Of a stretch of 40,743 bases of DNA, positions 7,834-16,210 are shown in pieces (within the stretch, counting starts at the first letter, position 1; each line of letters opens with the position of its first letter). The translations under genes were made by a program, and so were the position numbers. The notes beneath the pieces are model-generated. The model ran no database searches. It was not told where the DNA came from and was given only the letters and a program-made list of their open reading frames with translations. Source of the DNA: an uncultured Bacteroides sp. (GTDB lineage Bacteria; Bacteroidota; Bacteroidia; Bacteroidales; Bacteroidaceae); assembly GCA_902472795.1 (NCBI GenBank), contig CABROZ010000006.1:1-40743 (forward strand), written 5' to 3'.

Positions 7834-8658
7834 ATGAAACATACGTACCGCCTGCTTGTGCTCGACTTAGACGGCACACTGACCAACTCGAAGAAAGAGA
7901 TTTCTCCCCGAAACCTCCAGACCCTGCTGCGCCTGCAAGAAAGCGGCGTCCGATTGGTGCTGGCCTCCGGACGGCCCACATACGGCATCGCACCGCTGGC
8001 CGAAGCCTTGCAGATGCAGAAGCATCACGGCTGCATCCTGTCGTACAACGGCGGCGAAATCATCGACTGGAGCACGGGCGAACTGCTCTACAAGAACCTG
8101 TTGCCCGACGACGTACTGCCTGTCCTCTACACGGCCGCCGTCCGCAACGGGCAGGCCATCCTGACCTACGACAACGAATACATCCTCACCGAACAGCCCG
8201 ACGACGAGTATGTGCTGAAAGAAGCCTTCCTCAACAAGATGCAGATACGCCCCACCGACGACTTCCTGCGCGACGCTCCCCTGCCACTGCCCAAGTGCCT
8301 CATCGTGGGCGACCCCGACAGACTGATGCGCACCGAAGCCGAACTGTCGCTGCGTCTGCAGGGCCGCATCAGCGTTTACCGCTCCGAGCCTTACTTCCTC
8401 GAACTGGTTCCGCCGGGCATCGACAAAGCCCGCTCGCTGGCCGTGCTGCTGGAACGTCTGGGCCTGACGCGCGAAGAAATGGTAGCCATGGGCGACGGTT
8501 ACAACGACCTCAGCATGATACGTTTTGCCGGCATGGGTGTAGCCATGGCCAACGCACAAGAACCCGTACGCAAAGCCGCCGACTACATCACCCTGAGCAA
8601 CGACGAAGACGGCGTAGCCGTAGCTGTCGAGAAGCTCTTTTTCAGCAACGAAGCATAA
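7834..8658 (+). CDS. Cof-type HAD-IIB phosphatase
   Basis: A 274-residue haloacid-dehalogenase-type phosphatase. Motif I DLDGTL holds the nucleophile and acid/base Asp pair, motif II is LASGRPT, and motif IV GDGYNDLSMI holds the metal-binding Asp residues. The large cap between motifs II and III is the C2B type seen in Cof/YbjI/YidA sugar-phosphate and flavin-phosphate phosphatases. The substrate cannot be told from sequence. The start at 7834 is chosen because motif I follows after ten residues and a -7 box lies upstream. Twelve bases separate it from the histidine kinase gene, so the two are likely co-transcribed. Confidence 0.92.
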   Translation: MKHTYRLLVLDLDGTLTNSKKEISPRNLQTLLRLQESGVRLVLASGRPTYGIAPLAEALQMQKHHGCILSYNGGEIIDWSTGELLYKNLLPDDVLPVLYTAAVRNGQAILTYDNEYILTEQPDDEYVLKEAFLNKMQIRPTDDFLRDAPLPLPKCLIVGDPDRLMRTEAELSLRLQGRISVYRSEPYFLELVPPGIDKARSLAVLLERLGLTREEMVAMGDGYNDLSMIRFAGMGVAMANAQEPVRKAADYITLSNDEDGVAVAVEKLFFSNEA

Positions 8659-8670
8659 CCCTCACCGCCC

Positions 8671-10971
8671 GTGAAAGTCCGCAACGTCCTTCTGCTCTCG
8701 TTCCTCGCCCTGCTGCTCATCAGCCTTTTCCAGCGGGCAGGCGTATGGTTTGCCTACCGCAACTACATGCAGAAGGCCGAGGCCACACTGGCTGCGTGCT
8801 TCAAGGAAACCTTTACATTGGTGACGGACGCCCAGGTGAACCGCCTGCCCTATCCCGAAGGGACCGTTACCCACATCGTCTATGCGCCCGACAGCCTGCA
8901 TCTGGACATCGAGGACCGACAGCTTCACTACGCCGAACAGACTTCGGCCGTGCTGCAGGATGGTTACGGGTTGCCCGAGACCTCGCTCGACTCGCTGCGC
9001 CTGACGCTGACCGCCGTCCTGCAACGCGAGGGCGTGACGGGCAGCATCTACATCCGCAAGCTGGATGCCGCCACAGGCCGCACCCTTCAGACATCGCCCA
9101 CCGGCGTCCCGCTGCCCGACAAAGGCATCGGCGTGCTGACCTCGCCCCGCGCCCTGCTCCACCCGCAAAAGGGCATCGCCGTAGAAGCCGTCGCCGACCT
9201 GCATTACTTCGACCACCCGTCCAACCTGCTCTTCCCGGGGCTTACCTTCCTCATCACCGGCCTGCTGATAGGAGCCATTGCCTTGCGCATGCGCCTGCTG
9301 CAACGTCTGCGACGCGACATCGGCCGCCAGTGCGAGGACTTTTACCAACTGGCCGAACAGATGTCGCAACCCGTCCGCCGGATGCAGGTCTGCCTGCATG
9401 CCTCCTGCTGGAGCGAAGCCCGTCAGCAGGGACAGCAAGTGCTTTCCGACACCGAAGCCACCCTGACCCGCGCCAAACAGGAGAATGCCCGCCTGCGCTC
9501 GCGCCGCACCACATGGTTGCGCCGCCTGTCGTGGGGCATGGTGCCGCTGGCCTTCGTGCTGCCTGCCCTGTGGGCCGGATACATCTACCACGAACAGTGG
9601 AGGGCACTGAACCGCGAAGTACAGGTGTGCATCGAAGAAGCCTTTGCCGAGGAAAATGCCCTGCGCCACAGCCGCTCGCTCGACGTCAACCACCTGCGCG
9701 GCACCCGTAAGTCACACATTACGGGGATGACCGACTACTTCCACCATCAGATGGACTCGCTGCTGACCATCCTCTACCGGAAAACAACCGACGAGAAGGG
9801 AAACACTAACTACGCACCCGCTTTCCCCGGCTCCGTCAGCGAGATTTATGTATCCCATCAGAGCATGAACCTGAGCGAAGGCACACGCCTCTTCCGCGCA
9901 TACGGCACGCAGCAGCTTGTCAATCAACGGCCCGTCGTCGTCCCCCTCGACACGCTTCGGCTCGACTCGCTCTTTCGTGCCGCCCTCACCGATGCCGGGC
10001 TGAAGACACCGGGCGGCATCCGCATCGTGCGCCCTGCCACGGGGCAGGTCGTCAGGCAAACGGCACACGCCGTTCCCCGTTGGGGCAGCCTCGTCACTAC
10101 GCCCTTGCGTCTGGCAGACGACGGCGCGGTGTGCGTGCAGGGTGTAGTGCCCGCCCCCGAAAGGCTCATCCTCCGTTCGGCGTGGTATCTCTTTGTGCCG
10201 CTGGGACTGACGTTCGCTTTCTGCCTGCTGTGCATCGGCTTGCTGTGGCGTGCCTGGAGGCAGCAGCGCAGATTGGAACAGTTCCGCAAGGACTTTACCT
10301 ACTCCATGATACACGACATGAAGTCGCCCCTGCAAACCATTCTGATGGGAACACAAATCATGGAAAGCGGCCGCCTGGCCGACAAGCCCGAAAAGGCCGA
10401 CAAGATAGTCCGGGCCATGAACGACGAATGTGCCCGTCTGCTCACCCTCTCGGGGCGCGTGGTCATGCTGACACAGATGGATCGTGGCGAACTGGAGCTG
10501 CATCCCGTGCCTGTGTCCTTGCTGCCGCTGTTCAACGACCTTGCCGCCAAGTTCCGCCTCAAGGCATCCAAGCCGGTGGAATTTGACATCGTCTGCCCGG
10601 AAAGCCTTTGCGCCATGGCCGACGCCTTCTGCCTGCGCGAGGTACTGTCCAACCTGATAGACAACTCCGTGAAGTACTCCGGCCCGTCCGTGCACATCCG
10701 TTTGGAGGCCGAAGCTACTGCCGACGGCACGCTGCATATAAAGGTAAGCGACAACGGTATCGGCATCCCCCTGAACCAGCAGATGAAGATATTCGGCAAG
10801 TTCGAGCGCATAGCCTCGGGCAGCCGCACCACCGGCGCATCAGGCTTCGGTCTGGGGCTGAATTTTGTATGGCAGGTAGTGCAGGCTCACGGTGGCAACA
10901 TCGCCTTGCAGAGCCGCGAGGGCAGTGGCAGTGAATTTACGGTATCGTTGCCTTCTCCCATCCTCCGCTGA
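8671..10971 (+). CDS. Sensor histidine kinase with duplicated sensor half
   Basis: A 766-residue membrane kinase with a GTG start. It appears to have four membrane segments (about residues 5-25, 187-212, 286-306 and 503-527), giving two periplasmic domains. The kinase core is complete: His548 in MIHDMKSPLQ, N box NLIDNSVKYS, G1 DNGIGIP and G2 GFGLGLN. The two halves look related: LDSLRLTLTAVLQ...IYIRKLDAATGRTLQT resembles LDSLFRAALTDAG...IRIVRPATGQVVRQT. After the second membrane segment, AEQMSQPV aligns with IHDMKSPL, with Glu229 in place of the phosphorylated His. No response regulator is adjacent, so the output partner is unknown. Confidence 0.88.
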   Translation: MKVRNVLLLSFLALLLISLFQRAGVWFAYRNYMQKAEATLAACFKETFTLVTDAQVNRLPYPEGTVTHIVYAPDSLHLDIEDRQLHYAEQTSAVLQDGYGLPETSLDSLRLTLTAVLQREGVTGSIYIRKLDAATGRTLQTSPTGVPLPDKGIGVLTSPRALLHPQKGIAVEAVADLHYFDHPSNLLFPGLTFLITGLLIGAIALRMRLLQRLRRDIGRQCEDFYQLAEQMSQPVRRMQVCLHASCWSEARQQGQQVLSDTEATLTRAKQENARLRSRRTTWLRRLSWGMVPLAFVLPALWAGYIYHEQWRALNREVQVCIEEAFAEENALRHSRSLDVNHLRGTRKSHITGMTDYFHHQMDSLLTILYRKTTDEKGNTNYAPAFPGSVSEIYVSHQSMNLSEGTRLFRAYGTQQLVNQRPVVVPLDTLRLDSLFRAALTDAGLKTPGGIRIVRPATGQVVRQTAHAVPRWGSLVTTPLRLADDGAVCVQGVVPAPERLILRSAWYLFVPLGLTFAFCLLCIGLLWRAWRQQRRLEQFRKDFTYSMIHDMKSPLQTILMGTQIMESGRLADKPEKADKIVRAMNDECARLLTLSGRVVMLTQMDRGELELHPVPVSLLPLFNDLAAKFRLKASKPVEFDIVCPESLCAMADAFCLREVLSNLIDNSVKYSGPSVHIRLEAEATADGTLHIKVSDNGIGIPLNQQMKIFGKFERIASGSRTTGASGFGLGLNFVWQVVQAHGGNIALQSREGSGSEFTVSLPSPILR

Positions 10972-11012
10972 AAAAAACACGGCCATCATGGGGCTACTTA
11001 TCCGAAAAACAG

Positions 11013-11021
11013 TAACTTTGT
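11013..11021 (+). promoter_or_regulatory. -7 promoter box for cysS
   Basis: TAACTTTGT matches TAnnTTTG and lies 30 bases before the cysS ATG at 11052. The upstream kinase stops at 10971, so cysS probably has its own promoter. Confidence 0.5.
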
Positions 11022-11051
11022 GCTTTCAACCGGAAATAAATACCTAACCAT

Positions 11052-12527
11052 ATGGAACATCAACTGACGATTTACAACACACTGAGCCGAACGAAGGAAG
11101 TATTCAAGCCGCTGCACGCCCCGCACGTGGGTATGTACGTCTGCGGCCCTACGGTCTATGGCGACCCGCACTTGGGACACGCCCGTCCGGCCATCACCTT
11201 CGATATCCTCTTCCGCTACCTCAAGCACTTGGGATATAAAGTGCGCTATGTGCGCAACATTACCGACGTGGGCCACCTGGAACACGACGCTGACGAAGGC
11301 GAGGACAAGATAGCCAAGAAGGCACGTCTGGAACAATTAGAGCCGATGGAAGTGGCACAGTATTACACCAACCGCTACCACGAGGCTATGGATGCCTTGG
11401 GCGTACTGCGTCCCAGCATCGAACCGCAAGCCTCGGGACACATCATCGAGCAGATAGAACTGGTTAAGCAGATACTGAAGAACGGATATGCCTACGAAAG
11501 CCACGGTTCCGTTTACTTCGACGTGGCCAAGTACAACCACGACCACCACTACGGCAAGCTATCTGGTCGCAACTTAGACGACGTACTGAATACCACCCGC
11601 GAACTGGACGGACAGGACGAGAAGCATAACCCTGCCGACTTTGCCCTGTGGAAGAATGCGCAACCGGAGCACATCATGCGCTGGCCGTCGCCTTGGGGCA
11701 ACGGTTTCCCGGGCTGGCACTGCGAATGTACGGCCATGGGACGGAAGTACCTGGGCGACCACTTCGACATACACGGAGGCGGCATGGACCTCATCTTCCC
11801 GCATCACGAATGCGAGATAGCACAAAGCGTAGCCAGCCAGGGTGACGACATGGTGCACTACTGGATGCACAACAACATGCTGACCGTGAACGGACAGAAG
11901 ATGGGTAAGAGCTACAACAACTTCATCACCTTAGAGCAGCTCTTCACCGGCACACACCCACTATTAGAGCAGGCCTACACACCGATGACCATCCGTTTCT
12001 TCACCCTGCAGGCCCACTACCGCAGCACCGTGGACTTCGGCAACGAAGCCCTGAAGGCCGCCGAGAAGGGACTGGCCCGACTGATGGACGCCGTCAGCGG
12101 ACTGGACAAGATTACGCCCGCACAAGCATCGACAGTGGACGTAAAGCAGTTGCGTGAGAAATGCTACGAAGCTATGGACGACGATTTGAATACGCCTATC
12201 GTCATCGCCCACCTGTTCGACGGAGCCAAGATGGTGAACAACATCCTGGCAGGCAACGACACCATCACCGCTGCCGACTTGGAGGAACTGAAAGATACCT
12301 TCCACCTGTTCTGCTTCGACATCCTGGGATTGAAAGCCGAGAACGCTTCGAACGCCGCCCGCGAAGAAGCCTTCGGCCACGTAGTAGACATGCTGCTGGA
12401 AGAACGCGCCAAAGCCAAAGCCAACAAGGACTGGGCTACGAGCGACAAAATACGCAACGAACTGACCGCCCTTGGTTTCGAGATAAAGGACGGCAAAGAC
12501 GGCACCGAGTGGAAACTCAATAAATAA
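11052..12527 (+). CDS. cysS: Cysteinyl-tRNA synthetase
   Basis: Class I aminoacyl-tRNA synthetase (491 aa) that charges tRNA-Cys. Visible features are the zinc-binding [15 protein letters not shown] with the HLGH form of the HIGH motif, the central [14 protein letters not shown] with further zinc ligands, and the KMGKS variant of KMSKS. The C-terminal DALR-type helical domain ends in the usual region for a bacterial CysRS. A strong terminator-like hairpin follows the stop codon. Confidence 0.98.
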   Translation: MEHQLTIYNTLSRTKEVFKPLHAPHVGMYVCGPTVYGDPHLGHARPAITFDILFRYLKHLGYKVRYVRNITDVGHLEHDADEGEDKIAKKARLEQLEPMEVAQYYTNRYHEAMDALGVLRPSIEPQASGHIIEQIELVKQILKNGYAYESHGSVYFDVAKYNHDHHYGKLSGRNLDDVLNTTRELDGQDEKHNPADFALWKNAQPEHIMRWPSPWGNGFPGWHCECTAMGRKYLGDHFDIHGGGMDLIFPHHECEIAQSVASQGDDMVHYWMHNNMLTVNGQKMGKSYNNFITLEQLFTGTHPLLEQAYTPMTIRFFTLQAHYRSTVDFGNEALKAAEKGLARLMDAVSGLDKITPAQASTVDVKQLREKCYEAMDDDLNTPIVIAHLFDGAKMVNNILAGNDTITAADLEELKDTFHLFCFDILGLKAENASNAAREEAFGHVVDMLLEERAKAKANKDWATSDKIRNELTALGFEIKDGKDGTEWKLNK

Positions 12528-12551
12528 TTCCCCACTCCCGCCGCTGCAACA

Positions 12552-12616
12552 GGCACGGATGGCATTGCCTTTTTCCCGACATCGGTCAGGAAAGGCGGTG
12601 CCGCCCGTGCCTTTTT
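12552..12616 (+). terminator. Terminator of cysS
   Basis: The outer stem pairs GGCACGG (12552-12558) with CCGTGCC (12605-12611), continues with GGCA/TGCC, and encloses further short pairings (GCCTTT/AAAGGC). A TTTTT run follows immediately. Confidence 0.7.
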
Positions 12617-12667
12617 CATGTCCCGACGACGGCGCGGCATTCAGTCATCCCGTTACCCGCCGGCTGC

Positions 12668-13012
12668 TTACAGAGCCGCTACAAGCTTACGGATATTGGC
12701 CAACTTCTCCATGAAGGATTTGTTCGACTTGGCTACCTGCATGTCGTAACGCACTTGCTGGCGAATCCAGATCTCCGCATCTATCCCTAATGCGGCCTCG
12801 AACAGCAACGCATACTCGGTCGAGACGGCACGTTTGCCGTTCAATATCTCGTTGAGCAGCGTGGGCGAGATACCCATCTGTGCGGCAAGCTTCCGTTGCG
12901 ACAGGCCACGATATTCTATCTCGTCCTTTATCATTTCTCCGGGATGAATCGGTTCCGAAGGAGTCAGATTGTTGGCTATCATTTTGGGGTCAACGCCTTT
13001 CAAGGTAATCAT
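12668..13012 (-). CDS. higA: HigA-type antitoxin
   Basis: A 114-residue antitoxin with a Xre-type helix-turn-helix (LSQRKLAAQMGISPTLLNEILNGKR, in pieces) preceded by the PSEPIHPGEMIKDE motif typical of HigA addiction-module proteins. It is encoded eight bases after the toxin, in toxin-first order as is usual for higBA. It probably neutralises HigB and, through its HTH, represses the shared promoter at the TTCACA...TGTGAA site. The C-terminal helix is alanine-rich and may contact the toxin. Confidence 0.92.
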   Translation of the reverse strand: MITLKGVDPKMIANNLTPSEPIHPGEMIKDEIEYRGLSQRKLAAQMGISPTLLNEILNGKRAVSTEYALLFEAALGIDAEIWIRQQVRYDMQVAKSNKSFMEKLANIRKLVAAL

Positions 13013-13020
13013 AGTGCTTC

Positions 13021-13338
13021 TTATTTATAATGATTCGATAAATCCAATATGTTACAAATAGTAATAACAGGTTCTTCCGAAGTCTCTCTAACGGTAAACT
13101 CCACCCGATACTTATTATTCACACGAATAGACGAAATGCCTTGTTTGTCCCCTTTCAGCATTTCATAGTTCAGCGAGTTTATTCGCATAAGGTCTTCCGT
13201 ACCTCGTGCGTCCAAAAGATAATCAATGCATCTTTGGTATCTCCTCACAATATCGGGCTGATAGCGATGCTTCTTATCGCCGGTCGTCCCTTTCTCGTAG
13301 AGTTCCTGCAAATAGGTTTCTTCAAATGTGACAATCAT
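13021..13338 (-). CDS. higB: HigB/RelE-type toxin
   Basis: A 105-residue RelE-superfamily toxin, expected to cut mRNA at the ribosome. Features are basic and aromatic residues in KHRYQPDIVRRYQR, the central LNYEMLKGDKQGISSIRVNNKYRVEF core, typical of HigB-like proteins, and a C-terminal ICNILDLSNHYK. It is immediately upstream of the HTH antitoxin. Both genes look intact, so the module may be active. Confidence 0.88.
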   Translation of the reverse strand: MIVTFEETYLQELYEKGTTGDKKHRYQPDIVRRYQRCIDYLLDARGTEDLMRINSLNYEMLKGDKQGISSIRVNNKYRVEFTVRETSEEPVITICNILDLSNHYK

Positions 13339-13357
13339 GGCATTTCGGGTTACAACG

Positions 13358-13398
13358 GCAAAGATAAGTATTTCATCGGGTATTCACAAATATGTGAA
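13358..13398 (-). promoter_or_regulatory. higBA promoter with overlapping operator
   Basis: On the minus strand there is a -33 TTTG (13390-13387), a 20-base spacer and a -7 TATCTTTGC (13366-13358), all within the Bacteroidota consensus. The inverted repeat TTCACAAATATGTGAA (13383-13398) covers the -33 box. This is the expected arrangement for autorepression by HigA. The HigB ATG is 20 bases downstream of the -7 box. Confidence 0.75.
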
Positions 13399-13521
13399 CA
13401 CTTCTTTTTGTACACCTCGCTCCTTCCCGCTCCGGGGGCTTTACCTATTAATGGTTATTGACGTGAACGTTCCGGAGGAGGGAGGGAAAGAACGGGCGGC
13501 AGAAATACCGACAACTGGCGA

Positions 13522-13553
13522 TTGCGGGACTACCTTTTTCTGCGGAACTTTGC
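13522..13553 (+). promoter_or_regulatory. Candidate promoter of the xus operon
   Basis: A TTG (13522-13524), a 20-base spacer and GAACTTTGC (13545-13553). The spacing fits the Bacteroidota promoter and the -7 box has one mismatch (G for T). It lies 27 bases before the xusA GTG start. Confidence 0.45.
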
Positions 13554-13580
13554 AGCCGGATAACCAAGTACATAAACAGC

Positions 13581-15986
13581 GTGAAAACAACTACATTTAC
13601 ACTATGGGTGGCAGTTCTGATGTGCCTGTCGGCAGCAGGGATGCTCCGCGCACAGGACTTCCACGGCAAAGGTCACCGATGCCTGGTATCGGGCAAAGTT
13701 ACTTCGACCGAGAAAGAAACAGTCGATTTCGCCACCGTTTACCTGAAAGGGACTTCCTTCGGCGGCACAACCAACGGCGAAGGGCGTTTCCGCATCAAGG
13801 CTCCTGAGGGGAAATATACATTGGTCGTCTCGGCCGTAGGCTACAAGACGGTGGAGCAGCCACTGGACCTGCAACGCGGCGAGGAACGCGAGGTGAACAT
13901 CACCATCGCCCCCGACGTGCAGCAGTTAGACGAAGTGACCGTCGTTTCGACCGGTGTCGGCCGTGTCAAGCGTTCGGCCTTCAACGCCGTAGCTGTCGAT
14001 ACCAAAGAATTGCAGAACACCACCAAGAACCTGAGCGAAGCGCTGGCCAAGGCACCGGGCATGAAGCTGCGCGAGTCGGGCGGCGTGGGTTCGGACATGC
14101 AGGTGATGATGGATGGCTTCAGCGGCAAGCATGTCAAGGTGTTCATCGACGGCATCCCGCAGGAGGGCACAGGCAGCTCGTTCGGCCTGAACAACATCCC
14201 CGTCAGCTTTGCCGAACGCATCGAGGTATATAAAGGTGTGGTGCCCGTAGGCTTCGGCACGGACGCCATCGGCGGAGTCATCAACATCGTGACGGGCAAA
14301 CAGCGTCGCCGCTGGTTTCTCGACGCATCCTACTCGTACGGCTCGTTCAATACGCACAAGTCCAACGTCCGCTTCGGACAGACTTTCCGTAACGGCTTCA
14401 CCTACGAGGTGAACGCTTTCCAAAACTATTCGGACAACGACTATCGTGTCGATGCCCCCGTACTGAACTTCGAAACGGGCAGCTTCAGCGACAAAGAGCT
14501 GGTGCGCGTCCGCCGCTTCAACGATACGTATCACAACGAGGCCGTCGTTGCCAAGGCGGGCTTCGTGGACAAACCCTGGGCCGACCGCCTGATGCTGGGC
14601 TTCATCTGGTCGCAGATGTACAAGGACGTGCAGACCGGCGTGCGCCAGAAAACCGTCTTCGGCGAGAAGCACCGCTTCGGACACTCATTGATCCCCTCGC
14701 TGGAGTACAGCAAGCGGGACCTGTTAGTGAAGGGCCTCGACCTGACACTGTCGGCCAACTACAACCGCAACGCCACCACCAACGTGGATACGGCCCACTA
14801 CAAATACAACTGGTTAGGCGAGCGTCAGCCCCTGAACACGCCCGGCGAACAGTCGCGCCAGTACAGCCGCGCCGACAACGACAACTGGAATGCCACAGCC
14901 ACGATGAACTATCGTCTGGGGCGCATCCATACGTTCACCCTAAACCACGTTCTCAGTACCTTCCGCCGCAACAACACCTCGCTGCTGGCTGCCGAAGCAC
15001 AGACCGACCCCATCGCCAAGCAGACGCGCAAGAACATTACCGGACTGGCGTACCGGCTGATGCCGTCGGAACGCTGGAACCTCTCCGTCTTCGGCAAGCA
15101 CTACAGCCAGTATGTGGCCGGACCCATGGCCGAGGATGACACGGGCAGCAACTACGTACGCACCAGTCGCACGGTCAGCTCCTGGGGCTATGGTGCGGCA
15201 GGCACTTACTTCCTCGTCGAGGGACTGCAGGCCAAGCTGTCGTACGAGCGTGCCTACCGTCTGCCCACCATCGAAGAAATGTTTGGCGATGAGGACCTGG
15301 AGAGCGGACAGATAAGCCTGCGCCCCGAGAGCAGCCACAATGTGAACTTCAGCCTCAGCTATGCGCGTACGCTGGGCAGCCACTCCTTCTATGTAGAGGG
15401 AGGATTAGTCTATCGCGACACGCACGACTACATACAGCGCAACGTACAAGACCTGAGTGGCGGCAAGGAGAATGCCACCTACATCAACTACGGCAATGTA
15501 CTGACCAAGGGCTACAACCTCTCCGCCCGCTACAGTCTGGGGCGCTGGCTCAGCTTAGGCGGTAACTTCACCCAGATGGACGTGCGCGACAATGAGCCCT
15601 ACCAGATAGGCAGCACGGGCAACGCGGTGGAGAATCTGGGCTACCGTTCGCGCATGCCCAACGTGCCCTACCGCTTTGCCGACTTCGACGCCAACTTCTA
15701 CTGGCGCGACCTCGGCGGACGGGGCAACCAGCTGACACTGACCTACGACAACCAGTGGACGCACTCGTTCTCCTACTACTCCGAGGTCATCGGCAGCAGC
15801 AGCGACTACATCGTCCCCGACCAGTTTGCCCACAACCTCACGCTGAGCTACAGCGTGAAGGGCGGCCGCTACAACTTCTCCGTAGAGTGCCGCAACCTGA
15901 CGGACGAGAACCTGTACGACAACTTCAGCCTGCAAAAGGCCGGACGGGCTTTCTACGGAAAGGTGCGCATCCACTTCGGCGACTGA
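13581..15986 (+). CDS. xusA: TonB-dependent receptor (XusA-like xenosiderophore receptor)
   Basis: An 801-residue outer-membrane receptor. The start is GTG at 13581, followed by a signal peptide ending near MLRAQ. A carboxypeptidase-regulatory-like beta-sandwich (about residues 35-115, VSGKVTSTEKETVDFATVYLKG) is followed by the TonB box region (LDEVTVVSTG), a plug domain (about 130-240, FIDGIPQEG...GTDAIGGVINIV) and a 22-strand-type barrel ending FYGKVRIHFGD. The order TonB receptor, DUF4374 lipoprotein, PepSY membrane protein is that of XusABC, described in Bacteroides thetaiotaomicron for uptake of enterobactin made by other bacteria. The substrate here is inferred from that context. Confidence 0.9.
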   Translation: MKTTTFTLWVAVLMCLSAAGMLRAQDFHGKGHRCLVSGKVTSTEKETVDFATVYLKGTSFGGTTNGEGRFRIKAPEGKYTLVVSAVGYKTVEQPLDLQRGEEREVNITIAPDVQQLDEVTVVSTGVGRVKRSAFNAVAVDTKELQNTTKNLSEALAKAPGMKLRESGGVGSDMQVMMDGFSGKHVKVFIDGIPQEGTGSSFGLNNIPVSFAERIEVYKGVVPVGFGTDAIGGVINIVTGKQRRRWFLDASYSYGSFNTHKSNVRFGQTFRNGFTYEVNAFQNYSDNDYRVDAPVLNFETGSFSDKELVRVRRFNDTYHNEAVVAKAGFVDKPWADRLMLGFIWSQMYKDVQTGVRQKTVFGEKHRFGHSLIPSLEYSKRDLLVKGLDLTLSANYNRNATTNVDTAHYKYNWLGERQPLNTPGEQSRQYSRADNDNWNATATMNYRLGRIHTFTLNHVLSTFRRNNTSLLAAEAQTDPIAKQTRKNITGLAYRLMPSERWNLSVFGKHYSQYVAGPMAEDDTGSNYVRTSRTVSSWGYGAAGTYFLVEGLQAKLSYERAYRLPTIEEMFGDEDLESGQISLRPESSHNVNFSLSYARTLGSHSFYVEGGLVYRDTHDYIQRNVQDLSGGKENATYINYGNVLTKGYNLSARYSLGRWLSLGGNFTQMDVRDNEPYQIGSTGNAVENLGYRSRMPNVPYRFADFDANFYWRDLGGRGNQLTLTYDNQWTHSFSYYSEVIGSSSDYIVPDQFAHNLTLSYSVKGGRYNFSVECRNLTDENLYDNFSLQKAGRAFYGKVRIHFGD

Positions 15987-16028
15987 GCCTGCCAACGTCA
16001 GCACCTCTGCCCGACAGCCTACAGACCT

Positions 16029-16105
16029 GAGGGTACAATCATCCCGGATGATTCCTACAATCAATGCGGATGATTCCTACCATCATCCCGGATGATTGTA
16101 CCCTC
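16029..16105. repeat. 22-bp-period repeat cluster forming a 25-bp imperfect stem
   Basis: GGATGATT recurs at 16046, 16068 and 16090, exactly 22 bases apart, within units resembling ATCATCCCGGATGATTCCTAC. The outer ends are inverted: 16029-16053 pairs with 16081-16105 at 23 of 25 positions (GAGGGTACAATCATCC... against its complement), leaving a 27-base loop. It lies between xusA and xusB. Confidence 0.88.
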
Positions 16106-16210
16106 TCTCCATACCCCGACCATGCAAAGCCGTAGGGAAAGCATGCCGGAAGCCTGCCTCATGGCAGCCATCGGAACGAACAAAAACAAATACATAAAAA
16201 AGAGAAGAAT

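Noticed and set aside
7587..9710. 707-codon plus-strand ORF
   Set aside because: It runs in another frame through the HAD and kinase genes and has Arg/Pro/His-rich composition typical of a shadow frame in GC-rich coding DNA.
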